A DNA stretch of 64,000 bases from positions 1 through 64,000 of the forward strand of contig NZ_JARJNS010000007.1 of NCBI RefSeq assembly GCF_030143245.1, in the 5' to 3' direction. This DNA is from Rhabdaerophilum sp. SD176. Its GTDB lineage: Bacteria > Pseudomonadota > Alphaproteobacteria > Rhizobiales > Beijerinckiaceae. Positions 1 through 8,273 of this stretch are shown here, one piece after another. How positions within the stretch are numbered: position 1 is the stretch's first letter; each line of letters begins with the position of its first letter. The notes under the pieces were generated by a model. That model searched no databases and had not been told where the DNA came from. It saw only the letters and a list, made by a program, of their open reading frames with translations. Made by a program: the position numbers and the translations under genes.

Positions 1-1
1 C

Positions 2-85
2 AGTCCGTCCTCAGCAGGGCCGGACTCTAACTCCATGTGGAGGAAAATCTCAGTGGCAGGTCACCTTCATTTTGCGTCAGGCTGA
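2..85 (+). other. 3' end of an unidentified ORF entering from the left edge
   Basis: A frame is open from the window edge to a TGA at 83-85 and reads ...SAGPDSNSMWRKISVAGH... The tail resembles the carboxy-terminal ends that insertion-sequence transposases sometimes carry, and the neighbourhood is rich in IS remnants, but nothing here identifies a family. No start is visible. It may equally be non-coding. The stretch 86-195 up to the next gene shows nothing else I can name. Confidence 0.2.
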
Positions 86-195
86 GGAGGGCTGCTAAGC
101 AGAGCCTGATGTCGAGTTGCAGGATTATATTGAGGGCGCGTATTCTTCGGACGGCAGAACTGCTCGTCAATTGAGCGAGAAGGGCATTGGCAGCA

Positions 196-2016
196 ATGAT
201 TAAAAGTCGAAGGCGCCAAATGAACGAGAATATTTCTACCAAAACCCCGCCGTTTATAAATAAGAAGTCATTAAAAAACGAAATATCTTTCAATAAACGG
301 GCATTCAACCGAATGCTTAAGCGCGCGAATCCATGGCTTAAAAGCTTAGCATTTTCAGCAGATAGACCTGACTTTATTGAAGATCGACGCCAGGCCTGCC
401 TAAAAAGACTGAAGGCCGATCGTGATCATTGGAATGCGTGGGCCGATGCGATGCTCGAGTCCAAGGCCTTGCTAGAAATGGCCGGACAATGGCAAGTCGT
501 TGACCGCACAGGTTACTGGGCCCCCCGGCTTGGCGAGCCCTCCTTAGAGGAGGGGGCTAATGCTGAAACCCGTCGATGGCTTGATCTTGCCTATTGTGAC
601 TTCCGTGGACATATCTTCGACGCTTCGCCAATTTTAGTTGGATTCCGGTTCCCCGGCGTCGCTGACTTCGGTGTGATCGAGACCGGCGCAGGTTTACAGC
701 GTACCTGCTTTCCAGATGGGGTAAACTTTGCTGGAGCCGTCTTCGAAGGTCACGCGCTCTTTTCGCACACCGTCTTCGGCGGAGGCGGTCCAAACTTCAT
801 TGGAGTGCAATTCAGGCATGAGGCCTTTTTCCTAGGTGCCATCTTTGAAGGTCAAGCTGAGTTCAACCGCGTGAATTTCAGCGGGCTGGTCACGTTCGAT
901 TCTGCCGAATTTCGCGAGTTTTTAACGATGGCAGAAGCAAGCTTTACGGAGTCGTTGTCAGTCAACGGAACTGTTTTTCATGATGTGGTTTCCTTCGAGA
1001 GCGCACGCTTTCAAGACGAAGCATTCTTCGATGGCGCAAAATTTAGAGATTTTGTTTTATTTCAAGACGCCCATTTCGCCTCCATGGCTCTTTTTGGTAC
1101 TACTGAATTCCTTATCGGGGCCAGTTTCATTGGCACTACATTTTCAGGAGATGTGTATTTTTCGTTAAAACCTGGAGAATATAAACACAAAAAGCCATGC
1201 CGATTTAATGGAGCAATGGTCTTTCGCCGTGCGATATTCGAGCGCGCAGTTATCTTCGACGACGCTACTTTCGAATATGAGAGCGATTTCGTCGCTATAC
1301 AGGCCAAGAGTCTGTTTTCAATAACTGGCGTGACCTTCAAAGGGATTCCTGATTTTAGCCAAGCAGACTTCAAACAGGCCCCCCAGCTAGATCAGGCGCA
1401 CTTCCTAGAGGGCAAGCGTATGCCGAATCGCGACAGCGATTTCGACCCACTGGCAAGGTCAAGGGGTAGCGAGAATGAGAAAATTGAGCTTCCCGCTCGT
1501 TACCGCGCATTGAAACGACTGGCGATCCAGAGCCACGACTTCCGCAATGAACTCGACTTCCATGCTGAAGAGCTCAAGGCGCGCCGTGGAGTTATCGACT
1601 TTCCATTCGGTCGAGGCATGGGGTCGTATTGGTTCGGAATAATCTACGAGATCACTTCGGATTTCGGCAGGTCGCTCTTGCGCCCCCTGGTCTGCTGGCT
1701 GGTCCTGCTAGTCTTAAGCGCCAGCGCCTATTTCGCGGCGCAACTCGTCCGCCCCGATCATTGCTCCTCGATTGAATCGGCAGCTTACATCGCGATCCGC
1801 AAGGGCATCGCCATCGTCAACACGGAGGCGGCTGAGAAAACAAAGCAGGCCTACGCCTGCCTCTACGGCAATGAAGCGACAAGTGTGGCGGGGTCTATCC
1901 CCATTGCCGTAGTGCCCTATGTTGTCGAAGCAGTGGCTATAACCCAAACTCTAGTCTCGGGCGCGCTCCTTTTTCTCCTCATTTTGGCGCTCAGAAATCG
2001 CTTCCGCATCCGGTGA
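196..2016 (+). CDS. Pentapeptide-repeat-like membrane protein
   Basis: A 606-residue protein. Residues about 140-420 are a run of short repeats in which a Phe recurs every five residues (for example NFAGAVFEGHALF and FFLGAIFEGQAEF), the signature of a pentapeptide-repeat right-handed beta-helix of the FxxAxF type. The C-terminal third has a linker rich in charged residues and two hydrophobic segments (about residues 500-525 and 575-600), so the helix is probably tethered to the inner membrane. ATG at 196 follows GAGAAGGG; ATG at 220 (after GAAGG) is an alternative start. Base composition and codon use are clearly more AT-rich than the catabolic genes to the right, which fits horizontal transfer. 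Function unknown: pentapeptide proteins range from gyrase mimics to channel-associated or toxin-associated scaffolds. It stands alone, with no operon partner. Confidence 0.7.
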   Translation: MIKSRRRQMNENISTKTPPFINKKSLKNEISFNKRAFNRMLKRANPWLKSLAFSADRPDFIEDRRQACLKRLKADRDHWNAWADAMLESKALLEMAGQWQVVDRTGYWAPRLGEPSLEEGANAETRRWLDLAYCDFRGHIFDASPILVGFRFPGVADFGVIETGAGLQRTCFPDGVNFAGAVFEGHALFSHTVFGGGGPNFIGVQFRHEAFFLGAIFEGQAEFNRVNFSGLVTFDSAEFREFLTMAEASFTESLSVNGTVFHDVVSFESARFQDEAFFDGAKFRDFVLFQDAHFASMALFGTTEFLIGASFIGTTFSGDVYFSLKPGEYKHKKPCRFNGAMVFRRAIFERAVIFDDATFEYESDFVAIQAKSLFSITGVTFKGIPDFSQADFKQAPQLDQAHFLEGKRMPNRDSDFDPLARSRGSENEKIELPARYRALKRLAIQSHDFRNELDFHAEELKARRGVIDFPFGRGMGSYWFGIIYEITSDFGRSLLRPLVCWLVLLVLSASAYFAAQLVRPDHCSSIESAAYIAIRKGIAIVNTEAAEKTKQAYACLYGNEATSVAGSIPIAVVPYVVEAVAITQTLVSGALLFLLILALRNRFRIR

Positions 2017-2339
2017 TCCACCTAATCAGGACTAAGCGAGTTGTCAGCGTCTGGCTCGTTATGGGATTTTGCTCCAGAGCTTGTCCTTCATCACCACAGT
2101 CTTCAAAGCGAGGCCCCGAAATGACTTCTTTCAGTTTCGACGCCCGGACTGCTGAATGACGGCTATGGCGGCGCGAAGCCGACCAACCGGCACTTTAAGC
2201 TTCAGCGGCGGTTTGGTTCCTGAAAGGGGAACCAAAATGGTGTCGCAGCAGGATCCATAATTTTATCTGATAATATCAATTACATACGTGTTCGTATCTT
2301 TATTCGATAAGGGGCACCACATCGCTCGTTAAGTTGCGA
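2017..2339. other. Intergenic stretch between pentapeptide gene and IS6 element
   Basis: No credible ORF. Its right part contains the left copy of a diverged 119-bp direct repeat (2201-2319). The part from 2017 to 2200 shows nothing recognisable, apart from a GGCCCCGAAAT block that also occurs upstream of the right copy. Confidence 0.5.
2201..2319 (+). repeat. Left copy of 119-bp diverged direct repeat
   Basis: Aligns without gaps to 6536-6654. The last 59 positions (2261-2319 against 6596-6654) differ at about 10 sites, and 2201-2237 differs from 6536-6572 at about 6; the middle is less alike. It contains a hairpin, TTGGTTCC at 2213-2220 and GGAACCAA at 2228-2235, and an AT-rich tract ending GGGGCACCA. 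It is not coding. It may be a boundary or recombination site of an integrated element, or a duplicated regulatory region. Confidence 0.6.
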
Positions 2340-3159
2340 GGCACTGTCAGAGGAAAATCGGGTTGCCGCTGACGGGGAGGGTGGCTAGCCGGACCGGATG
2401 AGCAACGCCCGCATTTTTCGGTATTTCAAAACGAGCCCCGAGATCATCCGCCTCGCAGTGATGATGTATGTCCGCTACCCGCTCTCGCTTCGGAACGTCG
2501 AGGATCTGCTCCACGAGCGGGGCATCGACATCACGCATGAGACGGTGCGGTACTGGTGGAACCGGTTCGGGACGATTTTCGTGGCGGAGATCCGGCGCAG
2601 TCGTGTCCAGGCGATGCGGAATTTCCAGCATCGTCGGTGGCATCTCGACGAGGTCTTTGTGAAGATCAACGGCGTGAAGCACTATCTCTGGCGCGCTGTC
2701 GATCACGACGGCGAGGTGCTCGAGAGCTTCGTCACGAAGCGCCGAGATAAGAAAGCAGCGTTGAAGTTCCTCAGGAAATCGCTGCGCATGCATGGTCCGA
2801 CCGAGACGATCGTCACGGATCGCCTCGCATCATACGGCGCGGCTCTCAAGGTGTTGGGCGCCATCGACAAACGCGAAACCGGCCGCTGGTTGAACAACCG
2901 GGCCGAGAATTCCCACCAGCCATTTCGACGACGAGAACGGGCGATGCTCCGCTTCCGGCGGATGCGAAGTTTGCAGAAATTCGCCGCGGTCCACGGCTCG
3001 ATCCACAATCACTTCAACCAGGAACGACACCTCTCATCCAGGCCAACATTCAAGGAGCGCCGCGCCGCCGCACTGACCGAGTGGCGTCAACTTTGCGCGG
3101 CCTGATCCATGCTGGGGTAGGGCACTTTCCGAGACTATTTTGGTTTGTCTGACAGCACC
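2340..3159 (+). mobile_element. IS6-family insertion sequence (IS26-like size)
   Basis: An 820-bp element. The left end GGCACTGTCAGAGGAAAA at 2340 is matched by the complement of the right end, GGTGCTGTCAGACAAACC, ending at 3159: an imperfect terminal inverted repeat sharing CTGTCAGA. Size, single transposase and the GGCACTGT tip are typical of IS6. The 8 bp on either side (AGTTGCGA and ATTCTGGT) do not match, so there is no target-site duplication; in this family that points to a deletion or cointegrate event rather than simple insertion. Confidence 0.85.
2398..3105 (+). CDS. IS6-family transposase
   Basis: A full-length 235-residue DDE transposase that moves the surrounding element by replicative transposition. 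The catalytic triad is visible: Asp in WHLDEVFVKI (about residue 82), Asp in IVTDRLASYG (about 140) and Glu in NNRAENSHQPF (about 165), followed by the RRRERAM block typical of IS6. The N-terminal HTH region contains YPLSLRNVEDLLHERG. No frameshift or stop is seen, so it is probably functional. It fills nearly the whole element. Confidence 0.92.
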   Translation: MSNARIFRYFKTSPEIIRLAVMMYVRYPLSLRNVEDLLHERGIDITHETVRYWWNRFGTIFVAEIRRSRVQAMRNFQHRRWHLDEVFVKINGVKHYLWRAVDHDGEVLESFVTKRRDKKAALKFLRKSLRMHGPTETIVTDRLASYGAALKVLGAIDKRETGRWLNNRAENSHQPFRRRERAMLRFRRMRSLQKFAAVHGSIHNHFNQERHLSSRPTFKERRAAALTEWRQLCAA

Positions 3160-3314
3160 ATTCTGGTCGCAGATCGCGTCTCATCGATGAACTCCCGACG
3201 CTCTAGGGCCAGATCGATCTGGCCAGCGAACCAATCCCGACTTTGCTTCAGAATATCAGGACGGTGTTGTTTGACGGCGCGCCATCGACGCTTGAACCGC
3301 CTTGCCAGTCGCGG
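3160..3314 (-). pseudogene. IS630-family transposase fragment
   Basis: The minus strand reads in one frame from 3314 to the IS6 edge. It ends with RDWFAGQIDLALERREFIDE and then TRSATRM, which matches the block containing the first catalytic Asp (FIDET) of IS630-family transposases. An in-frame TAA lies just before 3314, and the downstream two thirds of the gene are missing: the reading frame stops exactly at the right end of the IS6 element at 3159/3160. It is therefore a remnant, not a gene. Confidence 0.6.
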
Positions 3315-3353
3315 TTAGAAGGGGTGTACGCCCAAAAAGAAGAACATAACGCG

Positions 3354-5165
3354 ATGGACGATTCAAACCCACTTGTTCCGATTGTCGAAGCCATCGAACT
3401 CCTTGCCGGCGATGTCGAGCGCCGCTGGCTGCGGCTGGCCACGGTCGGCCAGCATCTGGAGGCCTTGGTGTCCCGGATCGAGGCCACCGGGTGGCCGGCC
3501 CCCGGCCTAGGCCTCGCGATCCTCGGCATCATCGGCATCATGGTGGCTGCGCGCTTCTGGCGCCTCACGCTCGCGCGGTTGCTTCGCATTAAGCCGGACG
3601 GAGACAGCGCCCGCCTGAAGCTGATCGCCATGGGTTTCGGGCTGGCGGCTGCGGTGCTGGTGATCCAGCTGGTATCCAGCCCTGGTCCGATCCGCCGGGC
3701 CCTGCTGCTCAGTGCCGCGGGCACGGTACTCGGCATGCTGGCCTTCGACCTACTCGGCTGGATCATGGCACGGCGTGGCCCTGCGCCGGGCCTCCGGCGG
3801 TTCACACGAATCATTGCGGCGGCGATCCTCTGGGCGCTTGCCGGAGCCGGGATTCTCGCCGTGCTGCGCCAGTTCACCGCGGCGTTGCCGCTTCGTGATG
3901 CCGTAGGCACGTTTCTCGTGGCCCTGCCGGTCACGATCCTGCTGATCATCGCCTATTGGCGCGAACGCCGCGCCGTATCCTACACAATCGTTCACGACGG
4001 CAGGCTGCCTGATCTGGGCATGCGGCTGGCGATGCGCTGGCCCGCCTTTGCGATTGGTCTCGTCATTGTCGCATTTCTGCTGCTCCAGATCTTTAGCATG
4101 CGGGAAATCCCGATTGGCGCCGGCCCGACGGCCTTCACGCTGGTCCTGCTTCTTCTCTTGCCCTTCATCGATGTGCGGATTGCCCGCTGGGCGCGCTCGG
4201 GGCTCGATGGGGATCGCATCGGAGTCAGCAGCGTGGCCGCGCGACGGTCATTGCGGCTGGCTGTCGCGACGATCATCATTGCCCTTGTGCTTATCGTATG
4301 GGCTCGTCCCGTGGCCACCCTGCTCGGCGTAGAGCTCACGCTGGCATTCTGGCTTGTCCTTGAACTGGCCGGCATCCTGCTGATCGCCGCCTATTTCTGG
4401 AATCTCATTGGGGTTGCGGTTGATCGCAGCATGGGCGCCGCGAATGCAGCAACGCGGGACCACCATGATTCCGAGGAATTGTCGACACCGCGCTCGCGTC
4501 TCGGCACCATCCTGCCGCTAACAGCCGGCGTTGCGAAGTCCGGGATCCTAGCGCTCGCCGTGCTCAGCGCCCTGCTGGCGCTGGGCGTGAATGTCTGGCC
4601 CTTCATCACCGGTCTGTCCGTGTTCGGGCTTGCGATCAGCTTCGGATCGCAGACCCTGGTGAAGGACATCATTTCCGGCCTGTTTTTCCTCGCGGATGAT
4701 GCCTTCCGCCTCGGGGAATATGTCGAGACCTCCAGCGCCAAGGGAACCGTCGAAAAGATCTCGATCCGATCGATCTCGCTGCGCAACCCACGCGGGCCGT
4801 TGGCCACCATCCCCTATGGCCAGATCGGCAAGCTCATCAACCACTCGCGGGACTGGGTCATCGTCAAGATGGTTTTCCGTGTCGCCTTCGACACCGATGC
4901 CGAAATGGTGCGCAAGCTGTTCAAGAAGATCGGCCAGGACCTGATGGCGGACCCCGAGCTCGCCCAGGATTTGCTTGAACCGTTCAAGGGGCAGGGGATC
5001 GGCGCCGTCGAGGATGGCACGCTGCTGATCCGGGCCAAGTTCAAGGCGCGGGCAGGCCGGCAGTTCGCGGCCCGAAAGGCGATCCTTGCCGCGGTGCACA
5101 GGGCGTTCCGCGAAAACGGCATCCAGACTTCGCCGCGGCCGTTGCTGCTGCCTGAAAACGGTTGA
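3354..5165 (+). CDS. MscS-family mechanosensitive ion channel
   Basis: A 603-residue inner-membrane channel expected to open under membrane tension and release solutes during hypo-osmotic shock. The first about 350 residues contain many hydrophobic helices (for example GLGLAILGIIGIMVAARFW). The conserved MscS core lies at about residues 400-580: pore-lining helix (LSVFGLAISFGSQTLVKDII), the SGLFFLADDAFRLGEYVE block, then the beta domain (RNPRGPLATIPYGQIGKLIN). It is much longer than E. coli MscS (286 aa), as in larger multi-helix members. Translation could begin upstream at 3243, but that stretch is IS630-remnant DNA; ATG at 3354 gives a typical start. Its stop codon lies inside a 29-bp inverted repeat. 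It sits alone between mobile-element debris, so it is probably acquired cargo. Confidence 0.85.
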   Translation: MDDSNPLVPIVEAIELLAGDVERRWLRLATVGQHLEALVSRIEATGWPAPGLGLAILGIIGIMVAARFWRLTLARLLRIKPDGDSARLKLIAMGFGLAAAVLVIQLVSSPGPIRRALLLSAAGTVLGMLAFDLLGWIMARRGPAPGLRRFTRIIAAAILWALAGAGILAVLRQFTAALPLRDAVGTFLVALPVTILLIIAYWRERRAVSYTIVHDGRLPDLGMRLAMRWPAFAIGLVIVAFLLLQIFSMREIPIGAGPTAFTLVLLLLLPFIDVRIARWARSGLDGDRIGVSSVAARRSLRLAVATIIIALVLIVWARPVATLLGVELTLAFWLVLELAGILLIAAYFWNLIGVAVDRSMGAANAATRDHHDSEELSTPRSRLGTILPLTAGVAKSGILALAVLSALLALGVNVWPFITGLSVFGLAISFGSQTLVKDIISGLFFLADDAFRLGEYVETSSAKGTVEKISIRSISLRNPRGPLATIPYGQIGKLINHSRDWVIVKMVFRVAFDTDAEMVRKLFKKIGQDLMADPELAQDLLEPFKGQGIGAVEDGTLLIRAKFKARAGRQFAARKAILAAVHRAFRENGIQTSPRPLLLPENG

Positions 5166-5234
5166 TTACCGCTGAGATTTGACCCGGGTCACTTCTCAAC
5201 GAAAAACCCGGGTCAAATCTCAGCGGTAATCAAC
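5161..5234. repeat. Perfect 29-bp inverted repeat around the MscS stop codon
   Basis: Arms 5161-5189 and 5206-5234 are perfect reverse complements, separated by a 16-base loop. Each arm contains CTGAGATTTGACCCGGGT. The MscS stop (5163-5165) is in the left arm, and the coding sense of a truncated hydrolase begins immediately outside the right arm. The TTTGACCCGGGT pattern resembles end repeats of some IS21-like elements (from memory, not verified). It could also act as a transcription terminator. Confidence 0.75.
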
Positions 5235-5500
5235 ACAATATTCCGACATTGTCATTCGGCAGCACATTCGACACCCAGACGCCAGCGAGTTGGGCCAAGA
5301 TCGCCATCGAGAAGCTAACGAATGCGCAGGCTTTCATGATCCCCGAGGCTGGCCATGGGGCGGTCGTCTACCAGCCCTGTGTCGCCGAAATGGGCGTTGC
5401 CTTCATCGACAATCCGAAGCGCAGGTTTGACAATTCTTGCGCCCGGAGCATCAAGGTCGATTGGCATATCGCACCATGGGTGGCGGCACCGAAAAAATGA
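5235..5500 (+). pseudogene. C-terminal fragment of a TAP-like alpha/beta hydrolase
   Basis: In frame from the inverted repeat edge the sequence reads NIPTLSFGSTFDTQTP and ends at 5500. This is the C-terminal domain of secreted tripeptidyl-aminopeptidase-like alpha/beta hydrolases: the catalytic Asp lies in FGSTFDTQTP and the catalytic His in PEAGHGAVVYQPC, followed by the conserved C-terminal Cys segments. The nucleophile Ser domain and the signal peptide are absent, because the frame is cut at 5234. Only a TTG (5249) is available as a start, so it is a remnant that could not be an active enzyme. Confidence 0.75.
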
Positions 5501-5671
5501 GGCGTATATCCGCAATCATGAACGGCGCCGGGTCTTTCGATGGATTGACCCGTTGGCAAAGCCAATGCTTTAAGGCAACGCTTTCCAATCGCTTATCTTC
5601 CCAGCTCTAGACAAGCATGGAACTCTACCGCCATGGCGCGACCACGGCCTTATTTCGAGGAGAACGATCCA

Positions 5672-6382
5672 ATGAAGAAACCCTTCGCCGAGTTTATCGG
5701 AACATTCACGCTTGTGTTCTTCGGTTGCGGGGCGGCCGTCATTGCCGGCATGGGTTCGGGACCAACAGCGATCGATATTCTCGGGATTTCGTTTGCCTTC
5801 GGCCTGGCAATCGTCGCCATGGCCTATGGAATCGGCCCGGTCTCCGGATGCCACGTCAATCCGGCCGTCAGCGTTGGCGCCTACATCGCCGGGCGCATGG
5901 AATTGGGCGATCTGATCTCTTATGTCATCGCGCAGGTCCTTGGTGCCGTTGCCGGCGCGCTTGTGCTGTTCCTGATCCTCAGCGGGAAGGCGCAGGGCTG
6001 GAATGGCGGGCTCGGTCAGAATGGCTGGGGCGTCGGCTATCTCGGCGGATATGCCATGGCCTCGGCATTCTTGTTTGAAGCAGTGGCAACCTTCCTGTTC
6101 CTGGTCGTCATCCTTGGCGTGACCCAGAAGGGCCAACCAAACGAACTGGCTGGCCTTGCCATTGGCCTGACGCTCGTGGCGATCCACATCGTCGGGATCA
6201 ACGTCACCGGTGTTTCGGTCAATCCAGCGCGCTCCCTCGGTCCGGCTTTAGTTGGCATGGGAACCAATCCTGCAGCGCTGGGCCAGGTTTGGCTCTTCCT
6301 CCTCGCCCCTCTCGTCGGCGCTGCTGTGGCTGGCCTGGCCTTCAAGTCGGGCCTTCTGGGCACCCAAGCGCCATCAAAATAA
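5672..6382 (+). CDS. aqpZ: Aquaporin Z (water channel)
   Basis: A 236-residue MIP-family channel with six membrane helices. Both half-helix NPA motifs are intact (GCHVNPAVS and GVSVNPARS). The selectivity filter of water-specific AqpZ is visible: Phe in GISFAFGL, His in VAIHIVGI, then Thr and the Arg after the second NPA. It should pass water but not glycerol. The start at 5672 (MKKPFAEFIGTF) follows a GAGGAGAACG ribosome-binding site; an upstream in-frame ATG at 5633 would add a non-conserved tail. It lies alone inside the accessory island, near the MscS channel; both act in osmotic adjustment, so the two may have been co-acquired. Confidence 0.9.
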   Translation: MKKPFAEFIGTFTLVFFGCGAAVIAGMGSGPTAIDILGISFAFGLAIVAMAYGIGPVSGCHVNPAVSVGAYIAGRMELGDLISYVIAQVLGAVAGALVLFLILSGKAQGWNGGLGQNGWGVGYLGGYAMASAFLFEAVATFLFLVVILGVTQKGQPNELAGLAIGLTLVAIHIVGINVTGVSVNPARSLGPALVGMGTNPAALGQVWLFLLAPLVGAAVAGLAFKSGLLGTQAPSK

Positions 6383-6707
6383 GTCTTTCGCGGAGGGAAT
6401 TATCGGGCGCGGGCTTTGGTCGCAGCGAATGGCCCCGAAATTTCTGGACGCTGCGAACATCCGGTTTCGGACTACTGCATCGGCTCCGGGAAAGGCCGCC
6501 ATATCGACGCTGACTTGGCCAAAGGCTCACTCGACTTCAGCCGCTGCTTGGTTTCTGAAAGGGGAACCGAAGTGCTATAGCAATTGCTCTTTAGAAATTA
6601 TCTCTTAATATCAATAACATAAATGTTCGCATCTTTGTTCGATATGGGGCACCATTTCAAGCCGCCAATCGCCAGCAAAACCCGGCGCGGTGCGGCTTGG
6701 TTGAGGC
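6383..6707. other. Intergenic stretch after aqpZ
   Basis: Contains the right copy (6536-6654) of the 119-bp repeat. The rest shows no convincing ORF, RNA or terminator. The minus-strand operon on its right ends at 6708, so the island/backbone border probably falls here, where composition shifts to high GC. Confidence 0.5.
6536..6654 (+). repeat. Right copy of 119-bp diverged direct repeat
   Basis: Gapless match to 2201-2319 in the same orientation, 4335 bp away. It keeps the CTGAAAGGGGAACC block, the TTAATATCAATAACATAAATG tract with a small AACAT/ATGTT palindrome, and the GGGGCACCA end. The hairpin arms are imperfect in this copy. Confidence 0.6.
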
Positions 6708-8273
6708 TCAGGGCGATACAGCCCTCGCCTTTCCCGGCCGGTATTCATCCCGGATCTGGCGCTTCAGCAACTTTCCGGTCGGCGAACGGGGGAATTCCTT
6801 CCGGAAATCCACACTCCGCGGGCATTTGATCGCCGAAAGCCACTTCCGGCAGAAGGCGACCAGCTCGTCGGACAGGTCTTCGCTGGCCTCCCGCCCGTCG
6901 ACCAGCTGCACCACCGCCTTCACCTCCTCGCCGAATTCCTCGTTGGGAATGCCGATCACGGCGGCATCAAGCACAGCCTCGTGCTGGAGGAGCAGGTTCT
7001 CCACCTCCTGCGGGTAGATATTCACGCCGCCGGAAATGATGACGAAGGACTTGCGGTCGGTCAGATAGAGATAGCCCTCTTCGTCGAGGCGGCCGATATC
7101 GCCGAGGCTGGTCCAGCCCCGGGCATTCCGGCTGGACCGGGTCTTCGCCGGGTCGTTGTGGTACTCGAACTGGTGGCCGTTCTCGAAGAAGACCTCGCCC
7201 TCCGTGCCCACGGGCATTTCGACACCGTTCTCGTCGCAGATATGGATCACGCCCAGCTTGGCCCGCCCGACCGAACCGACATGTCCGAGCCATTCTTCGG
7301 TCGTCAGGGCGGTGAAGCCGTTATTCTCCGTGCCGGCATAATATTCATGGATGATCGGGCCCCACCACCCGATCATGCGGTGTTTCACCTCGACCGGGCA
7401 TGGCGCGGCGGCATGGACCGCCATGACCATCGACGCGGTCGAGTAGCGGCGGCGCGTTTCCTCGGGCAGTTTCAGCAAGCGCACGAACATGGTCGGGACC
7501 CACTGGCTATGGGTGATCCGCTCGGATTCGATCAGGGCGAGGGCCGTCTCGGCATCGAATTTCGGCATGATCACCGCCAAGCCGCCGGTGCGGATCGTCA
7601 CCATCGTGTGCCGGAGGGGCGCGGCATGATAGAGCGGCGCGGGGCAGAGATAGCGCGTGCCCGGCCCGTAGCCGAACAGGCCTGACAGGAGTTCGATCAG
7701 CATGGACGGGCTGCCGACAGGCTGGTCGGGCAAGGCCCATTTCACGCCCTTGGGCCGGCCCGTCGTGCCGGACGAGTAGAGCATGTCGAGCCCCTGCGAT
7801 TCATCGGCAATCGGGGTGACAGGAGCAACCGCCGCCATCGCGCCGAAGCCCGGCAGGCCCGCACCTTCCTGCCCGACCACGAGGACGGGGCATTGGAGCC
7901 GGAGATCGTCGGCGAAAGGCGCGATCCGCGCCACCAGTGCATCCGAAACCAGCACCAGCGCGGCGCCACAATCCTCGATGATATGGCGGATCTCGTCATC
8001 GGCGAGATGCGTGCTGGCCGTGGTGTAATAAAGGCCGGTCCGGTCGGCCGCGAAGCAGAGTTCGAGAAATTCGCGCCGGTTTTCCATCAGGATGACGAGA
8101 TGGTCGCCACGCTTCAGCCCGAGCCGCCGGAACACATGCGCCGCCTGGTTCGCCCGGGCCTCGAGCTCGGCGAAGGTGACAGCCTCGCCGCTTGTGCTGA
8201 TCCGGAAGGCCACGGCGTCGGGCCGTTCCAGCGCATGGCGGCGGGGATGGAAGGGCGGAAGATCAGGAATCAT
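6708..8273 (-). CDS. AMP-forming acyl-CoA synthetase
   Basis: A 521-residue ANL-superfamily enzyme that activates a carboxylic acid with ATP and CoA. Motifs in order: P-loop-like YSSGTTGRPKGVKW (about residues 168-181), the HEYYAGTENNG block, LGDIGRLDEEGYLYLTDRKS (hinge), and the catalytic Lys near SPTGKLLKRQ at the C-terminus. It is the last gene of the eight-gene minus-strand operon, overlapping the alcohol dehydrogenase by 11 bp (ATG at 8273; 8279 is an alternative). The transporter, acyl-CoA dehydrogenase and LysR in the same unit suggest it activates the imported substrate. The acid itself cannot be read from the sequence. Confidence 0.88.
   Translation of the reverse strand: MIPDLPPFHPRRHALERPDAVAFRISTSGEAVTFAELEARANQAAHVFRRLGLKRGDHLVILMENRREFLELCFAADRTGLYYTTASTHLADDEIRHIIEDCGAALVLVSDALVARIAPFADDLRLQCPVLVVGQEGAGLPGFGAMAAVAPVTPIADESQGLDMLYSSGTTGRPKGVKWALPDQPVGSPSMLIELLSGLFGYGPGTRYLCPAPLYHAAPLRHTMVTIRTGGLAVIMPKFDAETALALIESERITHSQWVPTMFVRLLKLPEETRRRYSTASMVMAVHAAAPCPVEVKHRMIGWWGPIIHEYYAGTENNGFTALTTEEWLGHVGSVGRAKLGVIHICDENGVEMPVGTEGEVFFENGHQFEYHNDPAKTRSSRNARGWTSLGDIGRLDEEGYLYLTDRKSFVIISGGVNIYPQEVENLLLQHEAVLDAAVIGIPNEEFGEEVKAVVQLVDGREASEDLSDELVAFCRKWLSAIKCPRSVDFRKEFPRSPTGKLLKRQIRDEYRPGKARAVSP

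Noticed and set aside
27-308. 93-residue minus-strand ORF at the left edge
   Set aside because: It overlaps the start of the pentapeptide gene, has no ribosome-binding site and no recognisable motif.
6623-6642. LexA-like GTTC...GTTC spacing in the right 119-bp repeat
   Set aside because: The alphaproteobacterial SOS box needs 7 bases between the GTTC halves; here there are 8, and the left copy has lost the second half. No SOS gene follows.
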